From NCBI RefSeq assembly GCF_003943615.1, contig NZ_RJPZ01000001.1, positions 244,481 through 308,480 on the forward strand: 64,000 nt of DNA. The letters run 5' to 3'. Below, piece after piece: positions 1-8,869 of this stretch. The translations under genes were made by a program, and so were the position numbers. Numbering within the stretch: the first letter of the stretch is position 1; every line of letters begins with the position of its first letter. The notes beneath the pieces were generated by a model. It searched no databases. It worked only from the letters and a program-made list of their open reading frames with translations, and was not told where the DNA came from. This stretch comes from Streptococcus australis (GTDB taxonomy: Bacteria; Bacillota; Bacilli; Lactobacillales; Streptococcaceae).

Positions 1-830
1 GCTCGAATTCCGTCTGCTGGATGAACATTCAAGGTCACCTTTAAACCACGCTTATGCAAACCATGTAAGAAGGCAGCTGGATCAGGAATCAAGTCCCGGT
101 TCCAACTATAGCCCGTCCAACCACTTCCAAAGCGAGCAGGAATCTCCGTCTTGTGCCAGTCCATATCGATCACGCTGACAGCTAGAGGTACCCCTTCAGC
201 CTTGAAACGATCCATCAAATCTGTGTATTCCTGACTGGTATAAGGCCAATACCGGCTCCACCAGTTTCCCAGAGCATATCGTGGCAAGAGGGGTGGCTGT
301 CCCGTCAGATGGTAAAAATCTTTCAAGGCCCCTAGATAATCGCGCCCATAACCGAAGAAATACAAATCCACTTCTGGACATGACCGTGCTCTAAATCCGC
401 TTTCGACATCATACAAATAAGAAGCAGAATCGTCCAAAAGAGCATAGCCTGCTTTGCTTAAAATCCCATCTTCCAACTCCATAGCTCCATCGACCTCATC
501 GAGCGTCCGACTGGTCCCCTTTAAGGTCTCAGGCCGATCCCCATAGTGCCATCGGCTACCATAGACTGCATACTGGCCCTTGAGTTCGATAAAAAGCCGA
601 TCCGGTGCAAAAGGTCCCTTTTCAAAATGAAGGTGGAGATGCTCCGTATGCAGATCGAGGACCTCTTCGGTCTCTGTGATCTCACAAGAAACTGGTCCAA
701 AATCTCTATCTTGCACAACTTGCGTCTGTCCATCCTCAAAAACACCATTCTCTGAATATTCCAAGCGCACCAAAGATTCCGTTAACACGGAGATTCGGTA
801 GTGCTCTCCAACTATCACTGGTCCTGCCAT
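1..830 (-). CDS. Glycoside hydrolase family 31 (alpha-glucosidase type), N-terminal part, cut by the window edge
   Basis: About 276 N-terminal residues are visible, starting at the ATG at 830 behind an AGGAG ribosome site. The translation carries an N-terminal beta-sandwich-like region, then LPRYALGNWW and the SVIDMDWH stretch that in GH31 enzymes begins the catalytic barrel and binds the non-reducing sugar; GWTGYSWN follows. The catalytic nucleophile region lies beyond the window edge. GH31 members hydrolyse alpha-glucosides or alpha-xylosides; which substrate is used cannot be told from this half. The enzyme has no signal peptide, so a cytoplasmic role on imported oligosaccharides is inferred. 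A strong promoter with a cre-like site lies just upstream, suggesting catabolite control. It is truncated only by the window, not by mutation. Confidence 0.88.
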   Translation of the reverse strand, partial: MAGPVIVGEHYRISVLTESLVRLEYSENGVFEDGQTQVVQDRDFGPVSCEITETEEVLDLHTEHLHLHFEKGPFAPDRLFIELKGQYAVYGSRWHYGDRPETLKGTSRTLDEVDGAMELEDGILSKAGYALLDDSASYLYDVESGFRARSCPEVDLYFFGYGRDYLGALKDFYHLTGQPPLLPRYALGNWWSRYWPYTSQEYTDLMDRFKAEGVPLAVSVIDMDWHKTEIPARFGSGWTGYSWNRDLIPDPAAFLHGLHKRGLKVTLNVHPADGIR

Positions 831-896
831 TTGTTTTTTCTCCTCTTTTTATAAGGCATCTAACTTGCCCATCTTTTCATCTACTTCGTTCTACTG

Positions 897-944
897 TGTA
901 AGCGTTTACGATTTTACTATAGCACTCAAAAAAAGGCCTGTCAA
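897..944 (-). promoter_or_regulatory. Sigma-A promoter with overlapping cre-like site for the GH31 gene
   Basis: On the minus strand TTGACA (939-944) and TATAGT (916-921) are separated by exactly 17 bases. Immediately downstream, TGTAAGCGTTTACG (897-910) matches the CcpA cre consensus TGWAANCGNTNWCA except at its last base. Its position over the start site predicts repression when preferred sugars are present. LacI-type operators look alike, so a local regulator is the alternative. Confidence 0.72.
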
Positions 945-970
945 CACTTGACAAAGCCTTTCCTAAAATT

Positions 971-1084
971 TTATAAGATCAACTTCCCCAATTGATCAAG
1001 AGATTCTTGACGACCTTGAGGACGGACGTTAGGTGAAATTATCCAGTGGATGATTTCAGCAATCCAGGAAGTTCCATGACTAAA
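971..1084 (-). pseudogene. Possible 3' remnant of an unidentified gene
   Basis: An open stretch of 37 codons ends at TAA 971-973. Its translation, ending NVRPQGRQESLDQLGKLIL, reads like a real protein C-terminus rather than random sequence. A stop lies just upstream at 1085-1087, and a second frame further up reads FIRRRPLYLDLVMELPG, so a frameshifted remnant is possible. I do not recognise the family, and there is no start codon or ribosome site. Confidence 0.25.
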
Positions 1085-1127
1085 TCAAGATACAAAGGGC
1101 GTCTGCGGATAAAGTCAAAATAGGGAG

Positions 1128-1181
1128 CTGGACAGAAGCACTGTTGTATAGGATTGCTTCGTTGTCCTGCCCCCACAAGGC
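1128..1181. repeat. Imperfect long hairpin in intergenic mosaic
   Basis: GGGAGCTGGACAGAAGCA pairs imperfectly with TGCTTCGTTGTCCTGCCCCC across a short loop. It resembles in design, but not in sequence, the first hairpin of the dispersed repeat that follows. The rest of the gap (about 1182-1384) holds no gene I can support. It does contain a perfect 11-bp stem, GTGTTTGAAAC with GTTTCAAACAC, at about 1343-1371. Confidence 0.45.
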
Positions 1182-1384
1182 TAATTAGGATTCTTCCGAG
1201 CTAAAAGGTGAGAGAAGAATTCAATCAGCTACTGTGTCTTGGATTTAGTACTAATGTATTTTGCGCTTTTGACACGGTCCGCAGCCCGTGTTCAATTAGT
1301 TTTAAGCCACTTCGCTTTTTAATTTATAGTCTTAAAACTCCCGAGTGTTTGAAACAATCATGTTTCAAACACTTTTCTCACAGC

Positions 1385-1524
1385 GGATTGTCGAGCAAGA
1401 CGCAGTGGTTGAGTGGGCTCTACTACGCTGATTTCATCAGCTTTTACAGCCCTACTCAACTGTGCGGAGGTGGGACGACGAAATCGAATTCTAACGAATG
1501 ACCGATTTCTGTCCCACTCTCTCT
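1385..1524 (-). repeat. Dispersed triple-hairpin repeat, copy A (reverse, lacks third hairpin)
   Basis: Shares nearly its whole length with four other copies in the window (11155, 15011, 17225, 34894). It keeps the GTGGGAC/GTCCCAC hairpin and the GTTGAGT/ACTCAAC hairpin, but the GAGGCT...AGCCTC hairpin end is missing and replaced by unrelated sequence. It abuts the stop codon of the DUF4767 remnant at 1536. Confidence 0.85.
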
Positions 1525-1535
1525 ATTATGATTGA

Positions 1536-1905
1536 CTATTCTTCTTCCACCAAACGTTTAAACTCCGTTTGAATTTCTGTATTTTCTGTTGGTTTTAAGT
1601 ACATGACTCCACCATTAGTCGTCGGTGAATGAAAGACAATCGTTTCTCCTGTATTGGTTATCGCAAAGAAGTAACTATGAACATCCGGGTATTTATCCCA
1701 ATTGCTATAACGCTCTACAATTCGGTACTGGGCATTACCGAGACCTGTATCCGTATACTCGGCATTCATTTTCTCACTTGGTCCATCATCCCTAAGTGTA
1801 TAGAGATGGTCAGCCCCCACATCTCCTCCTGCGATCCCCTTTTGGTAATTGGGTTGACCAAGTCTTTCCCCCCAGTTCCATTAAATTTCTCCGATATCCT
1901 CCTGC
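1536..1905 (-). pseudogene. DUF4767 lipoprotein-type domain, frameshifted and 5'-truncated
   Basis: The longest open part (from GTG at 1820) encodes 94 residues containing HSYFFAITNTGETIVFHSP and MYLKPTENTEIQTEFKRLV, which match my recollection of the C-terminal half of DUF4767, a domain found in lactobacillus and streptococcal lipoproteins. Upstream the same frame continues WGERLGQPNYQKG and then meets TAA at 1881-1883. The neighbouring frame reads EKFNGT immediately before it, so one missing base near 1875 breaks the domain. No lipobox, signal peptide or ribosome site remains. It sits directly after an intact lipoprotein gene on the same strand, so the two may once have formed a pair. The family call is from memory of its pattern. 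Confidence 0.6.
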
Positions 1906-1936
1906 TCTAACAAACAAAGAGACCTTCATAACAAAA

Positions 1937-1976
1937 CACCCCAAAAGTTAGTTTTTCTGTCTAACTTTTTGGGGTG
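1937..1976 (-). terminator. Terminator after the DUF1307 lipoprotein gene
   Basis: CACCCC and a following AAAGTTAG arm pair with the complementary arm across a nine-base loop, followed on the minus strand by a short T-rich run. It separates the intact lipoprotein gene from the downstream remnant. Confidence 0.8.
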
Positions 1977-2001
1977 CAGAACCGCTTAGAATATTAAAAC
2001 A

Positions 2002-2613
2002 TTATTTTTCGACCATACCACTGTTAATGAGACTTTCTTTCGTCACAGAATAACTAACTGTACTGTCATTTAGAGGATTAAAGCCTGGAACGATTTCTTT
2101 TAGCTTTTGCAAATCGATTTTCGTGTAATCAATTGTATTGTAGATATAGAAGATACCGTCTTTGTATTCGGAAGTTAGTTCAAATCCATGCCCCATCAGA
2201 TCTTTGAATTTTTCTTGGCTTATGGCAACGGCTTCTTTCATTTCTTCAAGAGGGTTATCTCCATCCATTTTTGAAATATTATAATCATCAACCTTTTCTT
2301 GTACTAATAAAGTATCTCCCTTGTAATACAAGGTTACGGTTGACTTACCTGCTTCATCACTCGTTTCAAGGACTGTTTTTTGAGCACCTGCTCTTGAGTC
2401 CTCTTCTTTAACCTCATCAGTTGATGAATCTTTGGTCTTTGTTTTAGTTGATGAATCTTTGGTCTTTGCTTTAGTTGATGATTCAGTTGTCGCTTTCGTC
2501 GTCGCTTTAGTGGACGTTTGAGCGGTAGATTTTGGGTTCTCTTTTGGCGCACAAGCAACTAAGAGAAGACCAGCTGACAATAAGATGGCTACTGTTTTTA
2601 CAGTTTTATTCAT
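2002..2613 (-). CDS. YehR-like DUF1307 lipoprotein
   Basis: A 203-residue secreted lipoprotein. The N-terminus is a signal sequence ending in the lipobox LLVAC (Cys about 21), so the mature protein should be lipid-anchored outside the membrane. Residues about 25-75 are a low-complexity Ser/Thr/Lys linker with two near-identical copies of a T(K)TKDSSTK motif. From about residue 80 the domain with VTLYYKGDTLLVQEK, GHGFELTSEYKDGIFY and a predicted C-terminal helix matches DUF1307/YehR, whose function is unknown. It lies between the gal operon and a broken DUF4767 gene and has its own terminator. Confidence 0.82.
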   Translation of the reverse strand: MNKTVKTVAILLSAGLLLVACAPKENPKSTAQTSTKATTKATTESSTKAKTKDSSTKTKTKDSSTDEVKEEDSRAGAQKTVLETSDEAGKSTVTLYYKGDTLLVQEKVDDYNISKMDGDNPLEEMKEAVAISQEKFKDLMGHGFELTSEYKDGIFYIYNTIDYTKIDLQKLKEIVPGFNPLNDSTVSYSVTKESLINSGMVEK

Positions 2614-2742
2614 TTTGAATCCCTCACTATTTTATGATGTTTAAGGAAATGACTGACGTCTGAAACAAGTCATTTGGCAAGAACAACTCTAGATATAGAT
2701 GTTATAAGAAAACCCTCAAAAATGATATTCGCAGTCCCCTCC

Positions 2743-3741
2743 TTATCGATCATTGTAACCATCTGGGTGGCTGGAATGCCATGCCCAGGCTGTTTGGATG
2801 ATGGTTTCGATATTGTCAAATTTTGGTTGCCATCCGAGGATCGCACGCGCCTTCTCAGAAGATGCGATCAGGGTATCTGGATCTCCTGGTCTGCGGTCTG
2901 CAATCTCAAGTGGAATCGGATGTCCCGTCACCTTGCGGGCTACTTCAACGATTTGAAGATTAGAAAATCCTGTCGATGAGCCCAGATTAAAGGCGGTAGA
3001 TGGATTGCCATTACGCAGATACTCCACAGCTAGTAGATGGGCATCAGCTAAATCAAATGGATGGACGTAGTCCCGAACATTGGTGCCATCTGGTGTATTG
3101 TAGTCATCTCCAAAAATGGCGATCTTTTCACGTTTGCCTTGGGCCACTTGTAAGACGATTGGCAGGAGATGGGTCTCTGGTCCATGGTCTTCGCCAATGG
3201 ATCCATCTGGTTTGGCACCAGCCACATTAAAGTAACGAAGGGGGACATACTTGATACCATAGGCTTGATCGGCCCAGCGCATAATGGTTTCCATCATGAG
3301 CTTGCTTTCGCCATAGGGATTAATCGGTTTTTGCGGAGTGGTTTCAAGGATCGGAATTTCTTCTGGAATGCCGTAGGTGGCTGCGGTTGAAGAAAAGACG
3401 ATGTAGTGAACCCCACATTCCTGCATGACTTCCAAGAGTTTGACCATGCCCGCCGTATTGTTGTCAAAATATTTCAATGGATCTGCCATGGATTCAGCGA
3501 CTAGGGAATAGGCCGCAAAGTGGATGACGGCGTCAATATCTGCATGTTCCTTAAAAACAGTGCGCATGAAGTCTTGATCCGCCAGGTCTCCTTGGTAAAA
3601 GACGGCATCTGGATGCACCGCTGCGCGGTGGCCTGTGACCAGGCTATCCACCACCACGACTTTTTCCTGTCCTTCATTGACCAAGCGGTCTACCATGTGG
3701 GAACCGATATAGCCAGCTCCTCCGAGTACGAGTATTGCCAT
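2743..3741 (-). CDS. galE: UDP-glucose 4-epimerase
   Basis: Interconverts UDP-galactose and UDP-glucose, closing the Leloir cycle in the cytoplasm. The 332-residue protein has the NAD-binding GGAGYIG motif at residues 7-13, a Ser/Thr-rich [10 protein letters not shown] strand near 115-124, and the catalytic YGESK (YxxxK) at 143-147, all typical of extended short-chain dehydrogenases. I place the start at ATG 3741, preceded by AAAGGAAAAC; an in-frame extension upstream would run into galT and lacks the family's first strand. It is last in the galK-galT-galE operon, 64 bases after galT, and has no obvious terminator of its own. Confidence 0.96.
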   Translation of the reverse strand: MAILVLGGAGYIGSHMVDRLVNEGQEKVVVVDSLVTGHRAAVHPDAVFYQGDLADQDFMRTVFKEHADIDAVIHFAAYSLVAESMADPLKYFDNNTAGMVKLLEVMQECGVHYIVFSSTAATYGIPEEIPILETTPQKPINPYGESKLMMETIMRWADQAYGIKYVPLRYFNVAGAKPDGSIGEDHGPETHLLPIVLQVAQGKREKIAIFGDDYNTPDGTNVRDYVHPFDLADAHLLAVEYLRNGNPSTAFNLGSSTGFSNLQIVEVARKVTGHPIPLEIADRRPGDPDTLIASSEKARAILGWQPKFDNIETIIQTAWAWHSSHPDGYNDR

Positions 3742-3805
3742 TTGTTTTCCTTTCGCTTCTTTGTCTTCTATCTTATTGTACCAAATTTCCCCGTCTTCTC
3801 CATAC

Positions 3806-5278
3806 TTAAAGTGTCGCGACAAAGCGTCTAAAGGCTGCTTGCCCTTCTGCTGTCCGCTTGTAGACACCCGCATCTTCTAGCACCCGCGCAAAGATTTGGC
3901 CGACCGATTCACGGACAATGGCCTCAGCCTCTGCTTCTTCTGTAATGGGTGGGTGAGTGGCTTTCAAGTCAGTAGCCCAGTCTTGGTGGTAATGAACCAC
4001 ACTGCTTTCTCGTCCAAGCAGATAATCTTGGACCTGCTTGAGCTCTTTCTTAAGCCGAGGAGGCAAGATAGCCAAGCCCATGACTTCGATCAGACCGATA
4101 TTTTCTTTTTTGATGTGTTGCACATCCGCATGTGGGTGGTAAATGCCATCTGGATGCTCTGGTGAGGTTTGGTTGTCACGGAGCACCAAGTCCAGTTCAT
4201 AATGCCCATCACGGATTCGTGCAATGGGGGTAATGGTATGATGGGGTTGACCGTCGGATGTGGCTAGGACTTGCACGGCTGGATCCGAGTAACCTCTCCA
4301 GGTCTTTAGGATATGGTCCGCCAGGTCAATCAATTGCGCCTTATCATCTGATTGCAAACGAAGCACGGACATGGGCCAGTTGACAATCCCTACCGATACA
4401 GCCTCAAAGCCCTCAATGCTAAAGCTATCCTCAACAGAAGCCAGCTCCATAGGGAAGGTATGTCGTCCCCCTTGGTAATGGTCATGAGTCAGGATGGATC
4501 CCCCTACAATGGGTAGATCTGCATTGGACCCTGCAAAATAGCCTGGAAAAGTCTCTACAATGGTCAAAAGTCGCTCAAAGGTTTTGCGGCTAATGGCCAT
4601 AGGAACGTGTTGGCTATCGAGGAAAATGCAGTGTTCATTGAAGTAGGCATAAGGGGAATACTGGAAGCCCCAGTCATGACCGTCCATATCAAAACGAATG
4701 ATCCGATGATTGGCACGGGCAGGATGATCTAGGCGACCTTGATAACCTTCATTTTCAAAACACAATTGGCAGGCTGGATAATGACTGGCTTTGGCCTGAC
4801 GTGCCGCTGCAATGTCTTTAGGATCTTTTTCAGGTTTTGACAGATTGATGGTGATTTCAAGAGAACCGTAGGGAGTTTCTGCCTCAAAGGCGATATTTTG
4901 AGCAATGGCCTCTACTTTGATGTAGTCGTTGCGCTTAGAGAGGGCATAGAAATCAGCAATCGCGTCTTCCTTGGACTGACGGTAAGTCTTCCAGAAATGA
5001 TGGTTGACTTGACTAGGACTGGGAGTGATCAAATTCATTAACTCGGCTCCCAGACTATCCTGAGCTGCCATGGTTTCCTCAATCTGACCGTTAGCAAGGG
5101 CGAGCTCGATGAGTTGGTCTTTAAGCGCCAACAATCCTTCTTTTTTAACTGGTTGGTCCACGCCCTCTTCTCCGACCAAGCTCATGATCCGATTTTTTAG
5201 ATAGATCCGATCTAGCTCTTCAAAGTGACTCACTGCAATCACTTCTGTCACAAATGCATCTAGAATTCCTTGTGCCAT
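3806..5278 (-). CDS. galT: UDP-glucose--hexose-1-phosphate uridylyltransferase (class 2)
   Basis: Transfers UMP from UDP-glucose to galactose-1-phosphate, giving UDP-galactose. At 490 residues it is the long Firmicute class rather than the roughly 350-residue E. coli class. The C-terminal half carries [15 protein letters not shown] and histidine-rich [20 protein letters not shown], consistent with the nucleotidyl-transfer site. The start ATG 5278 follows a clear GGAGA ribosome site. It lies between galK (16-base gap) and galE in the same operon and is presumably induced by galactose through GalR. Confidence 0.96.
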   Translation of the reverse strand: MAQGILDAFVTEVIAVSHFEELDRIYLKNRIMSLVGEEGVDQPVKKEGLLALKDQLIELALANGQIEETMAAQDSLGAELMNLITPSPSQVNHHFWKTYRQSKEDAIADFYALSKRNDYIKVEAIAQNIAFEAETPYGSLEITINLSKPEKDPKDIAAARQAKASHYPACQLCFENEGYQGRLDHPARANHRIIRFDMDGHDWGFQYSPYAYFNEHCIFLDSQHVPMAISRKTFERLLTIVETFPGYFAGSNADLPIVGGSILTHDHYQGGRHTFPMELASVEDSFSIEGFEAVSVGIVNWPMSVLRLQSDDKAQLIDLADHILKTWRGYSDPAVQVLATSDGQPHHTITPIARIRDGHYELDLVLRDNQTSPEHPDGIYHPHADVQHIKKENIGLIEVMGLAILPPRLKKELKQVQDYLLGRESSVVHYHQDWATDLKATHPPITEEAEAEAIVRESVGQIFARVLEDAGVYKRTAEGQAAFRRFVATL

Positions 5279-5294
5279 TTTGTCTCCTTCTCTC

Positions 5295-6461
5295 CTAATC
5301 TAAAATGCGACTGCCTCCTGCTACTTCAGCAATGTAAAAGCTTGGAGCATAGCCGACAACTTCCTCATAGCGTTTGCCAACAGCTTCTTCAAAGGCTTGA
5401 ACCTTGTCCTTGTTGACAAGGGCGATGGCACATCCTCCAAATCCTGCACCCGTCATACGAGCACCAAGTACTCCTTCTTGTTCCCAAGCTGTATGAACTA
5501 GAGTATCCAATTCCAAGCCGGTCACTTCGTAATCATGCTCCAAGGATACGTGGGAAGCATTCATGAATCGGCCAAAGGCTTCCAAATCTCCCTCCTCAAG
5601 AGCCTTACGAGCTTGGAGAGTCCGTTGGTTTTCGAGTACAGCATGGCGAGCTCGTTTGATGCGATTTTCATCCTTGATCAAGTAGCTATAGGTATCAAAA
5701 TCCCAGACATCCAATTCACCCAAGGTTTGGATGTCTAGTTTTTCTTGGAGTTCAGAGACAGCTGTTTCGCATTCCGCACGACGTTCATTGTATTTCGAAT
5801 CAATCAATTCCCGGCGTTTATTGGTATTCATAATCACGACGACATTGTCTTTCAAATCAAGAGGCACCAAATCATATTCCAAAGTGTTAGTATCCAGATA
5901 AATGGCCCGTTGGTAAGCCCCCATACCGATGGCAAACTGATCCATGATGCCAGAGTTGACCCCAATAAAATGATTTTCCGTTTGTTTTCCGATCTTAACC
6001 AGTTCTACCCGATCCACTTTAAGACCATAAATGGTTTCAGCAATGACTCCTGTCAGCATCTCTAGTGAGGCTGAAGAAGAAAGGCCAGATCCATTTGGAA
6101 TATTACCGTAAACATAGACATCCATGCCAACATCAATGGTGTGACCAGCTTCCTGCAAGAAATGAAGCACGCCTTTTGGATAGTTGGTCCAATTGTGCTC
6201 CTCTTCAAAATGAAGATTTTCAAGCGGGACTTCAATGATCCCCTTGTCTTCAAAGTTAGCAGAGAAGAAACGCAAAACCTTGTCTTCGCGCTTTCTTGCT
6301 GCTCCATAGGTACCAAGCGTAATGGCTGCCGGGAAGACATGCCCTCCGTTATAGTCCGTGTGTTCACCGATCAGATTGATTCGACCTGGTGAGAAGTAGG
6401 TATGATCCGCTTCTGCTCCAAAGACTGTTTGAAAAGCTTCCCGAAGTTCTTGAGTATTCAT
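5295..6461 (-). CDS. galK: Galactokinase
   Basis: Phosphorylates galactose to galactose-1-phosphate with ATP, the first committed Leloir step. The 388-residue GHMP kinase has the galactokinase signature [15 protein letters not shown] at residues 26-40, the ATP-binding [10 protein letters not shown], the catalytic-Asp region [11 protein letters not shown] and the C-terminal [14 protein letters not shown] chose ATG 6461 because it follows AGTGAGGT at good spacing and begins at the usual N-terminus; an upstream in-frame extension would run into the promoter. It is first in galKTE, with a promoter and a GalR-type palindrome directly upstream. Confidence 0.97.
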   Translation of the reverse strand: MNTQELREAFQTVFGAEADHTYFSPGRINLIGEHTDYNGGHVFPAAITLGTYGAARKREDKVLRFFSANFEDKGIIEVPLENLHFEEEHNWTNYPKGVLHFLQEAGHTIDVGMDVYVYGNIPNGSGLSSSASLEMLTGVIAETIYGLKVDRVELVKIGKQTENHFIGVNSGIMDQFAIGMGAYQRAIYLDTNTLEYDLVPLDLKDNVVVIMNTNKRRELIDSKYNERRAECETAVSELQEKLDIQTLGELDVWDFDTYSYLIKDENRIKRARHAVLENQRTLQARKALEEGDLEAFGRFMNASHVSLEHDYEVTGLELDTLVHTAWEQEGVLGARMTGAGFGGCAIALVNKDKVQAFEEAVGKRYEEVVGYAPSFYIAEVAGGSRILD

Positions 6462-6495
6462 TGAGATTACCTCACTTATATAGTTATTTACCTCT

Positions 6496-6524
6496 AGTGT
6501 AACCCCTTTCATACAACAAATCAA
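6496..6524 (-). promoter_or_regulatory. galK promoter
   Basis: On the minus strand TTGATT (6519-6524) and TACACT (6496-6501) are 17 bases apart. The -35 box begins two bases from the palindrome at 6527-6550, so a bound repressor would block polymerase. Confidence 0.72.
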
Positions 6525-6526
6525 TA

Positions 6527-7604
<1,078 letters not shown>

Positions 7605-7633
7605 TCCGCCATCCTTTCCGAAAATCAAAACTT

Positions 7634-8575
7634 ATGAAAACACACGAAATTTTATACCAAACCTTAGCCCAAGCTCAAGATTATGTCAATGGCGAGCAAC
7701 TAGCCCAAGAAATGGGACTGTCTCGCACATCAATCTGGAAGGCCATTCAGCGTTTAGAAAAAGAAGGCATCGTGATTGAGTCCGTCAAAAATCGAGGCTA
7801 CAAGATCCTATCCGGAGACCTCCTCATTCCCCAAGTTATCGAGGAGCATTGTCCTCTAACAGTCTCCTATAATCCCCAGTGCCAATCCACTCAGCTAGAT
7901 GCCAAGAATGCCATGGAAGCTGGAGGACAATCTTCTACTCTTTATCTGGCTCCTTTCCAGACAGCAGGTAAGGGACGTTTTGGGCGCGACTACTTCTGCC
8001 CTTCTCAAGGGGGGATCTACATGTCTCTCCATCTCAAGCCCAACCTCCCCTTTGATCAAGCTCCTGCCTATACCCTCATGGTCGCAGCGGCCATCTACAA
8101 GGCCCTGAAAAATCTGGCCTTAATGGATATCGATATTAAGTGGGTCAATGATATCTACTACAAAGGGAAAAAGGTTGGAGGCATTCTGACTGAAGCTATT
8201 AGCTCCATCGAAACAGGCCTTATTACAGATGTCATAATTGGAGTCGGTCTCAATTTTTCCATCACCAATTTTCCTACGGAACTGCAGAACAAGGCAGGGT
8301 CCCTCTTTGACTCCCAGCCTCCCATTAGCCGCAATGAACTGATTACTGAGATTTGGAAGGAATTTTTCAACACACCAGAAGAGGAGCTAATCTACCTCTA
8401 CAAGCAGCGCTCACTAGTCCTAGGTAAGGAAGTCTGCTTCGAACAAAATCAGACCAGCTACCAAGGCCTGGCCAAGGATATCTCGGACAATGGACAACTA
8501 CTAGTCCAACTGACGGACGGCCAAGAACGCTGGCTCAACAGTGGCGAAATCTCCCTCAAGCAATGGGATTTGTAA
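7634..8575 (+). CDS. birA: Bifunctional biotin--protein ligase / biotin repressor
   Basis: Activates biotin with ATP to biotinyl-AMP and attaches it to biotin carboxyl-carrier proteins; with biotinyl-AMP bound it can also repress biotin uptake genes. The 313 residues begin with a winged helix-turn-helix (GEQLAQEMGLSRTSIWKAIQRLE), then the catalytic core with GKGRFGRDY near 110 and KWVNDIYYKGKKVGGILTE, and a C-terminal SH3-like cap. I prefer ATG 7634, which matches the usual N-terminus; an ATG at 7601 overlapping the galR stop is possible and would add 11 residues. The bioY transporter gene with a candidate operator is also in this window. Confidence 0.93.
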   Translation: MKTHEILYQTLAQAQDYVNGEQLAQEMGLSRTSIWKAIQRLEKEGIVIESVKNRGYKILSGDLLIPQVIEEHCPLTVSYNPQCQSTQLDAKNAMEAGGQSSTLYLAPFQTAGKGRFGRDYFCPSQGGIYMSLHLKPNLPFDQAPAYTLMVAAAIYKALKNLALMDIDIKWVNDIYYKGKKVGGILTEAISSIETGLITDVIIGVGLNFSITNFPTELQNKAGSLFDSQPPISRNELITEIWKEFFNTPEEELIYLYKQRSLVLGKEVCFEQNQTSYQGLAKDISDNGQLLVQLTDGQERWLNSGEISLKQWDL

Positions 8576-8595
8576 AATAGACCAACAACTCAAAA

Positions 8596-8627
8596 AAAAA
8601 ATAAGCACCCCTGGGTGCTTATTTTTT
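8596..8627. terminator. Bidirectional terminator between birA and the DUF3272-like gene
   Basis: A perfect palindrome with AAAAAATAAGCACCC as the arm and a two-base loop serves both converging genes. On the minus strand it overlaps the stop codon at 8619-8621. Confidence 0.88.
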
Positions 8628-8831
8628 ATACTTATCTCGTTTTTTCTGATTGAGCTGTTGATCGATACTTTCGACCAATTTCCCTAAGATATAGCTGACT
8701 TGTAAATTTCTCAATATCAAGAGAGCCCAAAAGACTGCTGCCAGGTAGCTTTCTCTCATCACAGCATCATTAAAAAAATAGGTTTCAAAGGCTGTAAAAA
8801 TAGCCATACTCCAAAATTGACGTTTATTCAT
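8619..8831 (-). CDS. Small membrane protein, probably DUF3272 family
   Basis: A 70-residue protein with two short hydrophobic stretches (FWSMAIFTAFETYFF and YLAAVFWALLILRNL) and a basic C-terminal tail rich in Lys and Gln. I recall a streptococcal family, DUF3272, with this pattern (AFETYFFN, FWALLxxRNL), but cannot verify it here. It lies just downstream of dnaX on the same strand with a gap of about 38 bases and shares its terminator with birA. Its function is unknown; the layout suggests cotranscription with dnaX. Confidence 0.65.
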   Translation of the reverse strand: MNKRQFWSMAIFTAFETYFFNDAVMRESYLAAVFWALLILRNLQVSYILGKLVESIDQQLNQKKRDKYKK

Positions 8832-8869
8832 ATTGTTATTCTACCACGATTTTCTGGAAAAAGCACAGG

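Noticed and set aside
1208-1501. A 97-codon frame across the hairpin mosaic and repeat copy A
   Set aside because: Its second half is the complement of the dispersed repeat; equivalent frames appear in every copy with different ends. There is no ribosome site and the repeat structure explains the openness.
2645-2672. A terminator in the gap between galE and the lipoprotein gene
   Set aside because: AATGACT and AGTCATT can pair, but no T-run follows on either strand and it lies in the lipoprotein promoter region.
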